Shown here one piece after another: positions 22,258-32,513 of a DNA stretch of 64,000 bases. This stretch comes from Phymatolithon calcareum (taxonomy: Eukaryota; Rhodophyta; Florideophyceae; Hapalidiales): positions 1,984,001 to 2,048,000 of the forward strand of contig OZ345365.1 of the NCBI GenBank assembly GCA_977006965.1, written 5' to 3'. The notes beneath the pieces were generated by a model that was not told where the DNA came from, searched no databases, and saw nothing but the letters and a program-made list of their open reading frames with translations. The position numbers and the translations under genes are program-made. Position 1 is the stretch's first letter; the number at the start of each line of letters is the position of its first letter.

Positions 22258-23127
22258 TGCTAGCATGTGTTCGGTTGTTTTGATTGCTCTTCGTAACAGT
22301 TTCGAGGCGTCGCTTCTTCTTTCAGTACAGGTCTTCTTCATGCTGCATTCTCTCGATGATGCTTTTGCTGAAGAGCAAAAGGTCATCTAGTGCCACCTCG
22401 GTTGCGACTCTGTCGTCTTCCTTGAGTTCACAGGCTGACAAGTTGCGATCCAGGGTCTCCATGTGCTGTCTGACTTTTTTTCCGAATCTATCTGCCATCA
22501 GTGTGGTAGACACTTGAGGAAATCTTCTAAAGGCGTACTGAACCGCCAGTTGCCTGTGTTTCAGTTGTGGAAATTTGAGTATTGCAGGGAGTTCTCTTGT
22601 CTTGTCGTACGGAATTTTCCTCTTTCTCTTTGATTCAAGGCTCTCTGCTTTCTTTTTCAGGAATGCTGATCGGAGTTCTTCTGCAGATTGGTTCGCTATT
22701 ATGTGCTTCATCGCTTCATCAAACGATTCTCTGGTTTCCATCGCTGTGATGTCGTTACTTGTGGCTTGAAGCTCTTCTGAATTTCTTCTCTCTGGTATTT
22801 GCACCAGAAACTTTTCTTTCTTCGCCATGGTCCTTCTCAGCACCTTGAAAGCTAGTATTTCCCGTCGATGGGAAGCAGCTTGGATTCGACATATTACGCG
22901 AAGTCTATCGGTCTTTCCTCGTGCCAGTGGCCCGAAGACTTGTCTGAAAAACGTTTGTTCAACTTCCTTGACCGCGCTCTGGACATTTTCTGTCCACGGT
23001 GTTAAGTCCATAGCGTACTCCCAGCGTGGCTGGATTAATGCCTTGTATACTTGGATGCATTTATGTATGCCAATTCCCTTTTTGAATACCCCTAGTGCAC
23101 GGAGCTCGTACAGAGCGATCCTTGCCT
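22258..23127 (-). pseudogene. 5'-truncated non-LTR copy (thumb and C-terminal domain)
   Basis: The minus-strand frame is open from LQRLKKARIALYELRALGVF to the natural end MQHEEDLY, followed by the family's 3' untranslated region, cut at about 22258. It encodes the RT connector (WTENVQSAVKEVEQTFFRQ) and the C-terminal domain (KIPYDKTRELPAILKFPQLK, AVQYAFRRFPQ). The RT catalytic part is absent. It lies head to head with the plus-strand copy starting near 23150, with about 25 bp between them. Confidence 0.88.
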
Positions 23128-23149
23128 TCTTGAGGCGTTGCAACATTTA

Positions 23150-24905
23150 CAGCAGGAAGTGCTAGAAATCCGTGCACTTGGAGTATTCAAGAAGAGAATT
23201 GGCATACAAAAGTGCATCCAGGTTTACAAGGCATTAATCCAGCCACGTTGGGAGGACGCTATGCACTTGGCACCGTGGACAGAAAACGTTCAGAGCGCAT
23301 TCAAGGAAGTTGAACAAACGTTTTTCAGACAAGTCTTCGAGCCACTGGCACAAGGAAAGACGGATAGACTCTGTCTACTATGTCGAATCCAAGCTGCTTC
23401 CCGTCGACGGGAAATACTAGCCTTCAGGATATTGAGAAGGACTACGACGAAAGAAGGAAAGTTCCTAGAGGAACCGCCAGAGAAAAGAAACTCAGAAGAG
23501 ATTCAAGTCACAAGTAATGACATCGAGCGGAGGTGGAAAAAGCCTAAAACGTACGAGAGACTGACAGGACCGAACGGACCACAAACGATTCAAGACAAGT
23601 TTCTGGCGCGGGCGGCCGTGCCCACGCCGGCACAAGCGGCCGTAGCGATCAAGCAGCACATAACGCTTGTTTCGGCGGTAATCCCGTCGGAAATGGCTGA
23701 CGCGATGGCGAACGCGCCCGCCTGGGATTCGGCGAATCAAGAACTCGCCATGCTCGAAATGCCAGACTCAACCCCGCAGTCGTTGGATTTCGAAGAAATC
23801 TTGCGAATTTAAGCGGATTTGATACAGGCCGTCTATCATAATCGGTCCGACCACGCGTGCACTTGTCCGTCGCAGAAAGGAGACAAGAGCAATGTCTGGA
23901 ATTTTTCCCGGCTCCAATGCAGGGTTTTTTGAAATGGCAAGAGCTGTGCTTCGGCCTCCCCATGGGAGAAGAGTTTCGTAGTACATGGATTCCGACCTGA
24001 GTGGTGTGCCGCAATGCTCAAGGAAGCTGGAAGAGAGAATAGAAGGAGATGAAAGAAGGAACGAGATGACCAGCTACCGTGAGCATCCTAAATGGTTTCC
24101 AACCCGGGTCACCCCTTTGAATATGGGCTGCTGAGGGTTGGCTGCGTAGAGATTTAGATGTTTAGCTTCCCGAAGCTCTGCACTTTGTGCGACTTTGAGC
24201 TGTTGTGACATCAAGTACCACTTGTATCTGTTAAAGTCCAATGTAGCCGTAAGGACGGGGAGTTGTTCTAGGACAACTCCGAAACCCGCATAAAAGAAAA
24301 GAAAGACATCGCAGCGATGGAAACCAGAGAACCGTTTTATGAAGCGACGAAGCACATAGTAGCGAACCGTCTGCAGAAGCAGTTCGATCAATATTCCTGA
24401 CAAAGGAAGGAGAGAACCTTGAATCGAAGAGAAAGAGGAAAATTCCGTACGACAACACATGAGAACTCCTTGCAATACTTATATTTCCACAACTGAAACA
24501 CAGGCAACTGGCAGTTCAGTACGCATTTGGAAGGTTTCCCCAAGTGTCTACAACACTGATGGCGGACAGATTCGGAAACGAAGTCAGACAGCACATGGAG
24601 ACCCTAGATCACAACTTTTCAGTCTATGAACTCATGGAAGAAGACAGAGTCGCAACCGAGGTGGCACTAGATGACCTTTTGCTCTTCAGCAAAAGCATCT
24701 TTGAGAGTATCCAGAATGAAGAAGACCTGTACTGAAAGAAGAAGTGACGCCTCGACAACTGCTATGAAGAGTAATCAAAAACGACCGAGTACATGCTAGG
24801 AGCTCAGATAGAATACCAGACATAAGAGTAGAGCCGCTCTAGTGAGAGTAGCACCTGAGGAAAACTTGCGCGTATATTCGTATGACTGCGGGGCTTAAAA
24901 AATTG
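23150..24905 (+). pseudogene. 5'-truncated non-LTR copy, interrupted by another retroelement
   Basis: The first part (23150-23525) encodes IRALGVFKKRIGIQKCIQVY to NSEEIQVTSNDI. The second part (24305-24905) continues at the same point (AAMETREPFYEAT) through AVQYAFGRFPQVSTTLMADR to NEEDLY. Its 3' untranslated region then ends in an A-rich tail. The two parts are one element split by 23526-24304, which is flanked by GACATCG. Internal stops and frameshifts (for example near 24395) show it is dead. Confidence 0.88.
23519..24311 (+). mobile_element. Unclassified retroelement insertion with 7-bp TSD (repeat family 2, copy 2)
   Basis: GACATCG occurs at 23519-23525 and 24305-24311, flanking 779 bp. 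The insert begins in an open frame that is GC-richer than its surroundings and ends at a stop at 23810-23812 (KFLARAAVPTPAQAAVAIKQ, NAPAWDSANQELAMLEM). A possible second frame starts at MSGIFPGSNAG near 23892. The 3' part is repeat family 2, ending in an A-rich stretch (CATAAAAGAAAAGAAA). The A-rich end and target duplication suggest retrotransposition. The ORF could be the end of a gag-like ORF1, but the family is not recognised. Confidence 0.75.
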
Positions 24906-25540
24906 AAAGAAAAAAAAGATCTGAGAATATTGTCGTGCATCGTCAAGTTTTCCTGGCCCTGCTGTTCCGACAAAGAAGAAGAAGAAGTGGAGATTTTTAT
25001 TATAGTGTTACCAACGCATCTGCAGACGCTTGGGGCAACACTTCTGCTGAGCCACGATGACTCAACTCAGAGCCCAGAGGCTCCATTTCGCATAAAAACG
25101 GCTATAGTCAGCAAAATTAGAAAACCTACCTCTGATCTCAACGGAGAGATCTCGAGGGGGAAAATCATTTCACTTCAATGGCCACGCAGAGCATCGTATC
25201 GTGTGAACGTGCGGAAAGGAAAATTTTATGACGTCCGAGGTCGTTTCCCGCGCCGAAGCAAGTTTACCGACGTCCCGGGTCCGCGTGCCGTGCCGATCTT
25301 CAGGACTTACTCTCGCTCGGCCTACCCGCCGATCCGCGCGGAGGGTTTACTGACGTCCCCAGTCTTGCGTGCGCCGGAGCGCGATGGGCGAGTTTACCGA
25401 CGTCCCGGGTCTGTTCCGACAAAGAAGAAGAAATGGAGATTTTTATATAAAAGTTACCAATGCATCAGCAGACGCTTGGGGCAAATTTGCAATTTTCAGA
25501 CTTACGTCTGAAGTGGGTTTTTTTGCAACTGCTTAGTTGT
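24906..25540. other. Repeat-rich intergenic stretch with GC-rich core
   Basis: Two direct copies of a short repeat (24963-25036 and 25411-25486) start with TGTTCCGACAAAGAAGAAGA and end CAGACGCTTGGGGCAA. They flank a GC-rich block. That block holds three copies of a GTTTACYGACGTCCC motif (25261, 25345, 25391). The first repeat also occurs inverted at 47107-47165 and 57820-57885. No gene is supported. Confidence 0.6.
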
Positions 25541-25870
25541 TTATTTAAAAGCCCTCATTAACACTCTTAAGACTGTACGGGAGCAGCTTTTCGTAACTGT
25601 TCATTCTAGTATATCGCCTCGTCCCTAATACAGGGACTCGTCGTTCTCCATATTGTCAACTATGGTGACGCTGTAGAGTAGTATGGAGTCTAATGCCCTT
25701 TCCGTTCTTAACATCTCTCCGGGGTCCAATTCATACTTTGCTAGGTTAATGCGTATGGTCTCCAGGTGGCGCTCTGCTGCCGTTCCGAATGTATTCGATA
25801 TTAGCGTTGTGCTCACTTGAGGGAATCTTCCGCTTGCGTATTGTCTAAAGTGATATGCGGCTAAATGTTG
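25541..25870 (-). pseudogene. 3' fragment of a second non-LTR family
   Basis: On the minus strand: HLAAYHFRQYASGRFPQVST, then TLISNTFGTAAERHLETIRI and the end NMENDESLY, followed by a 3' untranslated region with AAAGCCCTCATTAACACTC. This is the same C-terminal domain as in the 17-24 kb copies but clearly diverged. The untranslated region recurs at 50433-50480 and 61085-61135. Only the last 80 or so residues are present. Confidence 0.82.
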
Positions 25871-26549
25871 CGACCCGTATGGTGGGGTACCAAAACCTAC
25901 CTTTGGTCCTTAAGCGGGCCTCGAGGGGGAAAATAATGCACTGTACTATTGCTCCGACAAAGGAGCGATCGTCCTAGAAACCACAAAACAAATAATTTTT
26001 GTGCCATCTTGTTCCCTGTGATATTGGTTACCACAGGGGGTCCTCTGGCCCCTGTCCGTCAACGGACGCCTCAAAAGATGAGAACAAGGTTCATGCTACT
26101 ACAAGAATGTACTGGCAAAGATGTTTGCAAAATGTTAGGTAAGGTTATCTTCGTGTGGTATCAGTATAATGTAGTCGATGATAGTTGTGTTCCGCTTATC
26201 CTCTCTCCTTTTGGTCTTTGGACACCCGGAGTTTATTATATACTGATTCTAGTCGATTCACTATTAGTACTATTCACATTGAGTTACATTCTACGGTCGT
26301 GAGTGTTTCCAAAAATAGTACCATATAACTGAGAATGTGCTCAAGGCCACAATCTGGCATCCATGTAATATGATTCAACATAGATCAGAGCGATGTCAAA
26401 CCTCTTTCAGGATTACAAGAAATAACAATCCTACATCACGAGTGCAAAGTATCATGCACCGTAACAATGCTTGGCGAACTGGGTAGTAATGTCGCAAAGC
26501 GGCAACAAACAATATCTTTCGCGTGCTCAGCGCTGAAGAACCTTGTGAA
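25871..26549. other. Intergenic, no supported gene
   Basis: Short ORFs only, for example 25949-26302 on the plus strand. The last of these has a hydrophobic C-terminal stretch but no known domain. Nothing else is supported. Confidence 0.45.
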
Positions 26550-26675
26550 GGTCTACGTACTTTTTATTGTAGTTTCTAAAGCCCCACAGTCATACGAATA
26601 TACGGGCAAGTCTTCCTCAGTTGCTACTCTCACTAGGGCGGCTCTACTCTTATGTCTGGTATTCTATCTGAGCCC

Positions 26676-28645
26676 CTAGTGTCTATGTGCCGAACGTCCT
26701 CAATTGAGGACCCAGTCCTCAAATGAGGACGGATTCAAAAGCTCGGAAAAATTAGTAAATCGAACGCAGAACGGATCATCTGCGCCATTACTGAAAAGCC
26801 GAACTTGTGTAGTGGGTGAGGAGTACCGCAACTACTACCTTAAAATCTCTTCGTTCGGCGCTAGCAACGAAAATATAGTGGTCACCCAGAAGTACCAGAC
26901 CTGCCATGCCACGAGAAAAAGTCCGGCCCCTCGTGGTCGGTACATCCATACACACAAAGGAAGCATCGGTGACAGGTCTCGTAGAATGCTCCAGACAATA
27001 TGGAGCCTTTTCCAAGTAAAAAAGGGTGTGTGGTATCGTTCAGGAGGTACTGGAGGAAAACTGAATGGTCGCGCGAGCATATCACTTTGCGTAAAAAGTG
27101 TCATAGTTTGGCGTTCGCCGAAGAAGACTAATTTTAAGACAGTCAACCTGTTCAACGTCAAGATAGGGGACACTGAAGATGGCATTGCAGAAGCTCACCA
27201 GCCTTGAACCGAGCCAACACCGGCAAAGCGCAGTACCACCCAGGACTGCTTACAGTACTCATCCTCGCCCATCTTCATCGCGAAGCGCCAGTTTATCATC
27301 CACAGTCACAATCAGAAGCTCATCAAATAGACAAAAAAGCATCCATAAAACCTTTACCATCTCTAAACGCCCTTTTCCGGGCTCTCTCTCCTACGTCTTG
27401 AAGGGCTCTTGGGACCAAACATCACAAAACGAACCTGATGTCGTCGTGCCTGACCGTGAGCCGAATACTGTCGCTTTTGGGGAACCATGGTACGAGCGCC
27501 AAGCTTCAGGACCGAATCGGGTCTAAGTTTCCTCTCAGTTCTGAAGACTTTGCGCTTTTACGAGAGACATCTTATCAGAAAACGATGGTATTGGTATTTA
27601 TACAGAGTAAGATTGCGTCATGAAGATTTTTCCCCAAGTTCACATGGGAAATTTTTCTGCTCTGGCTTTCGCTAAGCTGAGAATAATTGGACAACAGGAG
27701 ACTACATTGACAGAGATGATTGAGTTTTTCGGAATAATTATCCTCATGACAAGAGTTGAGCTCAGCGCCGAGAGCAATTTTTGGAGGGCAACAAGGCCAA
27801 TTAAGTATCTCAACTCTCCTTCTTCTTCAAAGACTGGTATGCCGCTCGCCGAACACTTCCAGTGAATATCATTCACTGCGCAACCAAGTGGAACATGTAG
27901 TCTGCGCAGCACCGCTGGTCGCTCGGTCAAGATTCTGTCGATGCCATTTCTGACCCCAGAAAGCGCACTGTGCCTCCGTCGGACCTGAGATGCTTCCGTG
28001 AGTCCATATCCCGTTGGTATGGGAACGGAGGTCACTAACCGGAGAACGGTTGAGAGATACAGCACTCGGCGAGTGAAAGAAGTGCGATAATCCTGCATCT
28101 TCAACAAGTGCGACTATAGTTCATAGGAGTCATCAACTCGTCTGGCAATTTGCGTGATTGTTAGGTGACTTTTATTCTCAGGTGCCCGTGCAGAGGGTCA
28201 GCAGCACATGAAGCAGCGAAGGTATTGTCAAGTGATGTTCGAGCAACTCATCTGTAACACATTTGCCACGCGCATTACTCGTCGACGTTTCGTCGCTAAA
28301 GAACGTATATTTGCATTCGCGAGCGGTGTTAGAACCCTCTTAACTCCCAAGAAAAAGAAAAGGAGGACTCAGGATATCGTAGTGACTACTTGTGCTGTTC
28401 AAAACTACTGCTAGTTGGGAAATTCAAGACGAAGACCCTCTTGTGCTCATATTCTAATGGGCGTGAAAATGCCACACTATATATTTGTGGCGCTTCTACT
28501 GGCAGGAACTGTTTCGCTAACCACGTTGAAGACTTCCTTGAGCTTCACGCTTTTAACGAGCCTGATAGTGCCTAGCTTTCGTTTCCAAAACTTAAATCAT
28601 TTTCAGTCCTCAATTGAGGAAAAAATCCCGGCACATAGACACTAG
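26676..28645 (+). mobile_element. DNA transposon with CTAG target duplications, possibly piggyBac-like
   Basis: CTAG lies at 26676-26679 and 28642-28645. The 1962-bp element starts TGTCTATGTGCCG and ends in its exact inverted repeat. Just inside both ends is the palindrome TCCTCAATTGAGGA. In the interior, a plus-strand ORF (ATG at 27620, stop at 27865) reads TLTEMIEFFGIIILMTRVEL, then SNFWRATRPIKYL and KTGMPLAEHF. This resembles the N-terminal part of piggyBac-type DDE_Tnp_1_7 transposases. A later frame has DPRKRTVPPSDLRCFRESIS. The coding region is broken. piggyBac elements normally duplicate TTAA, so the CTAG site is atypical. The superfamily call is tentative, while the ends and duplication are clear. 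Confidence 0.85.
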
Positions 28646-29439
28646 CATGTACTAAATGGGAGTATGCGTTACACGTTACTCCAATGACAAATCGATTGCT
28701 CTCGGCAATCGAGTCGGCAGAGGGCTTGTTCTACAAGAATGTTTTCGGAAAGTATGCCGAACACCGCCGGGACCGAATGCGAGTTCTGTGCCGACTGGGA
28801 CCACCAAAGATGAGGAGCCGTCATCAAGCAGAAAGGTTTGCATTAAGCCTGGTAAGACACAAAAAGCGCCTTGAAGAAACAGAAGAGTACGTTGGAAGAG
28901 ATGAGGACGTAAAGGAAGCAATGAAAGATATTGAATATCTCAAGATGTATGAAGACTTGCGACAAGCCCTTCAGAAAGCCCAGGAGGGATCTGTGACGAA
29001 GAAGAGGAGGAGAGAAGAAACAATTAAGGTATGGGAAAAGGAAGAAGAAGGCAGATCAATGAAGATTCCTATTGAAGGCAAGCTACCAGGGATCCTTTAC
29101 ATAGGAGAAAGAACAACACGTTTAAGATACCTAAGGTTGACATTCAACCGAGCACCCCTTTGGAGGAAATCAGTGTTGGGTGCTTACTGTGGGATTACCG
29201 CGGTGATCGAACTAGTCGCCTTACAACGTGCTCTAGCGTCATCGAAGATGAGTACAGAAATTGAGTTTGAGTGCAAGAGACTCACAGGAGCTCTTTTTGG
29301 GAGAGAATTACGAATCAAGAACGTTTTGAGCAGCCAGATGACCTTAGCGTAGAGATTATGCAAGAGCTGCCCCGTTACTCCAAGGTGAGGCTTTGGGAGC
29401 TCTCAAAAATAAAATCATCAAATATCCCTAGCATGTACT
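28642..29439 (+). mobile_element. 5'-truncated divergent non-LTR copy with 12-bp TSD
   Basis: CTAGCATGTACT occurs at 28642-28653 and 29428-29439. The 774-bp insert encodes, from 28684 to the stop at 29350-29352, a connector segment (LLSAIESAEGLFYKNVFGKY) and a C-terminal domain (KLPGILYIGERTTRLRYLRL, TFNRAPLWRK) that is a remote version of the KIPY...GRFP domain. A short A-rich 3' end follows. The frame is open to its natural end, so this insertion is relatively young. It represents a third non-LTR family in the window. Confidence 0.87.
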
Positions 29440-29662
29440 CGATTGTTTTTGATAACTCGTCCTAACAGTTTTCGAGGCGTCGCTTCTACTTTAAGTACAG
29501 GTCTTCTTCATTCTGGATACTCTCAAAGATGCTTTTGCTGAAGAGCAAAAGGTCATCTAGTGCCTTCTCGGTTGCCTCTCTGCCTTCTTCCTTGATTTCA
29601 AAGACTGAAAAGCTGCGATCTAAGGTCTCCATGTGCTGTCTGGCTTTGTGGGTCTACGTACT

Positions 29663-30368
29663 GTTCAAGAATGTCGTCTCACACCAATTAGTCGTAGTGA
29701 TCCGTAATGACCACTGGTTTTCCAAAAGGGGGCCTGGGCTTGGCGTGACGCCTACACGGCCACTTCAGTCTGTGTGCCCCCAAGGAGCACTAAACCGATA
29801 AAGACTCTGTTACTGTTGAAGAGAGGCCTTAGGAGCTTTTAAAATAAATCAACACATATCCCCGACAAAGACTTGTTGATACTTATTCCGCCTGCCTTCC
29901 CTCAATCTATTGCTCGGATGCTGAACCTTTTATACTTTTCCGAGTCTGTTCATCCGCGCTGGACTATTAAGTGTTCCCGCTCATGTAGAACCAGTCGAAC
30001 CGTATCATAATCTCCTGTCAGGTTGTAAAACTCGCGACAGTACGCCAAGCGGAATCACCTGAGATCCATTGCTGTTAGACCTCGAATTTGCGACAATTAA
30101 GTACAGCTGGGGATCTCCCGCGTCTGCGAACGAAAACAAGCGGTGGCTGTGCTTATGCTGCTCCTCACCTTTAAGGCGAAAGATAGAGCCGAACTATCCT
30201 CTAAGGTTGCTGAAATTCTTAAAATCTTGCTGGCTGTATTCTGCAGAAGAGGACTGTAATGATGTGCCACTGTCATCTCCAAGGCAGTCATTGGAACGCT
30301 TGTCATGATGAGGACCATGAGACTGTCTTCTCGATTGAAATCAGATTTGACAAGCAGGGTTACCGCGT
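29663..30368. other. Upstream region of the Sel1-repeat gene, no supported gene
   Basis: A partial copy of repeat family 4 (29830-29866, GGAGCTTTTAAAATAAATCA) lies here. The remainder holds only short ORFs and probably includes the promoter and 5' untranslated region of the Sel1-repeat gene that follows. No clear TATA box was identified. Confidence 0.4.
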
Positions 30369-30455
30369 GTGAGACATGTGAAGGTAAACTTCGGAGGCCA
30401 CGTTCTCTCGGCAAATTCTCCAAGACATGCACTTGTTCTCTGGCTTCAAGGTCCG

Positions 30456-32102
30456 ATGGACAGTTCAGGAAATACGCATGAGAAAAGTGGAATCAATGTA
30501 CCAGTAAACTCGAACAGCTCCGCACTATCGTATGTCGGCGAAACCACTGAGGATGAAGCCGAAAATGCTGACAAATACATCTCAGACACTCATCATGCCG
30601 CCGAACGCTACACTCGCACCATTGCGGACCATGGTGATGTGGATTCCATGCACAGCTTGGCGCGCTTGTTGGATCGCGCCGCGGAAGGCATTCCAGGGCC
30701 TCCTCCTCGCGCAGTAAAGCTGTACACTCGCTCGGTCGAAGAATCGGCATATCCAGATGCACTGAACTACCTTGGACTACTGCTAAGCGAAGGAGCAGAT
30801 GGTGTACCAATAGACCTGCCTCGTGCCGTGCAGTTGTACACCCGCGCCATCGAACAAAGCGGGCACATAGGTGCCATGAACAATCTGGCGTGCCTACTGA
30901 AAGACGGTAGGGAAGGTCTTCCACCAGATCCAACCCAAGCAGTGGTGCTGTTCGACAGAGCAGTCAATGAAGGCCGGGACGTTCATGCTATGCACAGCCT
31001 CGCACGCTTGCTAGAGTTCGGTGCAGAGGGCGTACCAGCTAATCCGCCTCGTGCAGTGGAGCTGTATACTCGTGCCATCGAGGACGGCGGATGCGTCAAA
31101 TCCATGTACAATCTCGCAATTCTTCTGGAAGAGGGAGCTGATGCTGTAGCAGCAGATTCGCTGTGTGCTAACGAGCTACAAACTGGGGAAGGTGAAGAAA
31201 ATCAAAAATTACTACGGAACCAGGGATGTGAAGCTGTGCAATCAGACCCGCCTCGTTCAGTGGAGCTGTATACTCGTGCGATCGTGGAGGGTGGGCATGT
31301 GGATGCCATGATTAGGCTAGGAATCTTGCTCGAATATGGCGCAGTTAACGTTCCAGCTGATGCGCCTCGTGCTCTGGATCTATACACTCGAGCAATTGAG
31401 GAAAACGCAAATGTGGTTGCAATGCGCAATCTGGCTTGTTTGCTCAGCGGCGGAAGTGAAGGTGTACCAGCAGATCCGCCTCGTGCAGTGAAGCTTTTCG
31501 AGCGTGCCATCGACGAAGGAGATAGTGTTGATGCTATGGTAGATCTTGGGTATTTGCGTCAAGTTGGAGCAGTGGGTGTTCCAATGGATCCGATTCGCGC
31601 CAGTGAGCTTTACAATCGAGCAATAAGTGAAAGATCAGATGTGATTGCAATGTACAACCTGGCAATTATGCTGACAGAAGGAGCTGATGGTGTACCGGAA
31701 GACCCGAGACGTGCAGTAGAGCTCTATAATCGTGCCATTGAGGAAGGCGGTGATCTTGATGCCATAGGGAACCTTGGATATTTGCTCCGATATGGCGCAG
31801 AGGATGTTCAACCAGATCTGCCGCGTGCAATGCATCTTCTCTCTCGCGTTGTAGAAGAGAGGGGTGACTTGTTTGCAGTGAAGGAGCTTGCGTGTCTGTT
31901 CGAAGAAGGCGGAGAGGGCGTGGAAGTAAATGTTCCTCGTGCTGTGGAGCTGTACTCGCGTGCCATCGAAGAGTCAGCAGATGTAAATGCAATGATGAAC
32001 TTGGCCTTACTGTTTCGACGTGGTTGTGAGAGTGTACCGGCGGACCCGACTCGTTCCATGCAGCTCATACGGAGAGCACACTCCTTAGTTTATAACGAGT
32101 AA
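30456..32102 (+). CDS. Sel1-like repeat protein, about 12 tandem 38-residue units
   Basis: The ATG at 30456 gives 548 residues; the longer open frame upstream has only a GTG. After a Ser/Asn/Glu-rich N terminus, about 12 units of 38 residues follow with the pattern AVELYTRAIEExxxVxAM, xNLAxLLxxGAEGVPxDPPR. A degenerate 30-residue spacer is inserted after the fifth unit (around SLCANELQTGEG). Sel1-like repeats fold as TPR-type helical hairpins and act as adaptor scaffolds, so the role here would be protein binding; the partners are unknown. There is no signal peptide or transmembrane segment, so the protein is probably cytosolic or nuclear. The last unit and tail match those of the broken gene at 8.6-10.5 kb and the pseudogene just downstream, which defines a local family. 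Confidence 0.9.
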   Translation: MDSSGNTHEKSGINVPVNSNSSALSYVGETTEDEAENADKYISDTHHAAERYTRTIADHGDVDSMHSLARLLDRAAEGIPGPPPRAVKLYTRSVEESAYPDALNYLGLLLSEGADGVPIDLPRAVQLYTRAIEQSGHIGAMNNLACLLKDGREGLPPDPTQAVVLFDRAVNEGRDVHAMHSLARLLEFGAEGVPANPPRAVELYTRAIEDGGCVKSMYNLAILLEEGADAVAADSLCANELQTGEGEENQKLLRNQGCEAVQSDPPRSVELYTRAIVEGGHVDAMIRLGILLEYGAVNVPADAPRALDLYTRAIEENANVVAMRNLACLLSGGSEGVPADPPRAVKLFERAIDEGDSVDAMVDLGYLRQVGAVGVPMDPIRASELYNRAISERSDVIAMYNLAIMLTEGADGVPEDPRRAVELYNRAIEEGGDLDAIGNLGYLLRYGAEDVQPDLPRAMHLLSRVVEERGDLFAVKELACLFEEGGEGVEVNVPRAVELYSRAIEESADVNAMMNLALLFRRGCESVPADPTRSMQLIRRAHSLVYNE

Positions 32103-32513
32103 AGAGTTTTGAACCGGAATGTATGCTGATAAATTCTAACATATATCCCCCATTCTTGAAAGTGATATCATCTAACCAGGAGACCGGAGGGAACTCGGAA
32201 GAGACGTGTGTAAATTTTAAAGCAATAACGATCACCATATATCTTCATATTTGGACGGAAATATAGCACAGAACCTGGTCGTCCGCAATTTATTCACTTC
32301 ATTATTTATATTGCCAATTCGCATATTAGTTACGCTTCGGAAGTCTTTCCGTATTACTCGAAAACTGTCCGAGTGTGAATCATCTCATCAGGTACTATGA
32401 ATAATTGATGTAAACCCATCTCCATGAAATTCTCGTCACTTGTGGATAAAACTATTGCGCAGATCAGCGCTCGCCAAGGTAGCACGGGTCGTCGGTAAAG
32501 TGTCCCTCGTCCT
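32103..32513. other. Spacer between the Sel1 gene and its pseudogene
   Basis: AT-rich sequence with no ORF of note. It presumably includes the 3' untranslated region of the Sel1-repeat gene. Confidence 0.4.

Larger units (their letters stand above)
26550..29662 (-). mobile_element. 5'-truncated non-LTR insertion (12-bp TSD) carrying two later insertions
   Basis: GGTCTACGTACT flanks the insertion at 26550-26561 and 29651-29662. The minus-strand non-LTR copy survives as 26562-26679 (A-rich tail and 3' untranslated region) and 29440-29650 (end of the coding region, LLLFSKSI and EDLY). It is split by a CTAG-duplicating DNA transposon (26680-28641) and another truncated non-LTR copy (28654-29427). 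Without the inserts the untranslated region reads straight through CTAGCATGTACT, as in the copy at 24.8 kb. Outside the TSDs the flanks (26467-26549 and 29663-29801) can be joined into one open plus-strand frame of unknown meaning. Confidence 0.93.
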
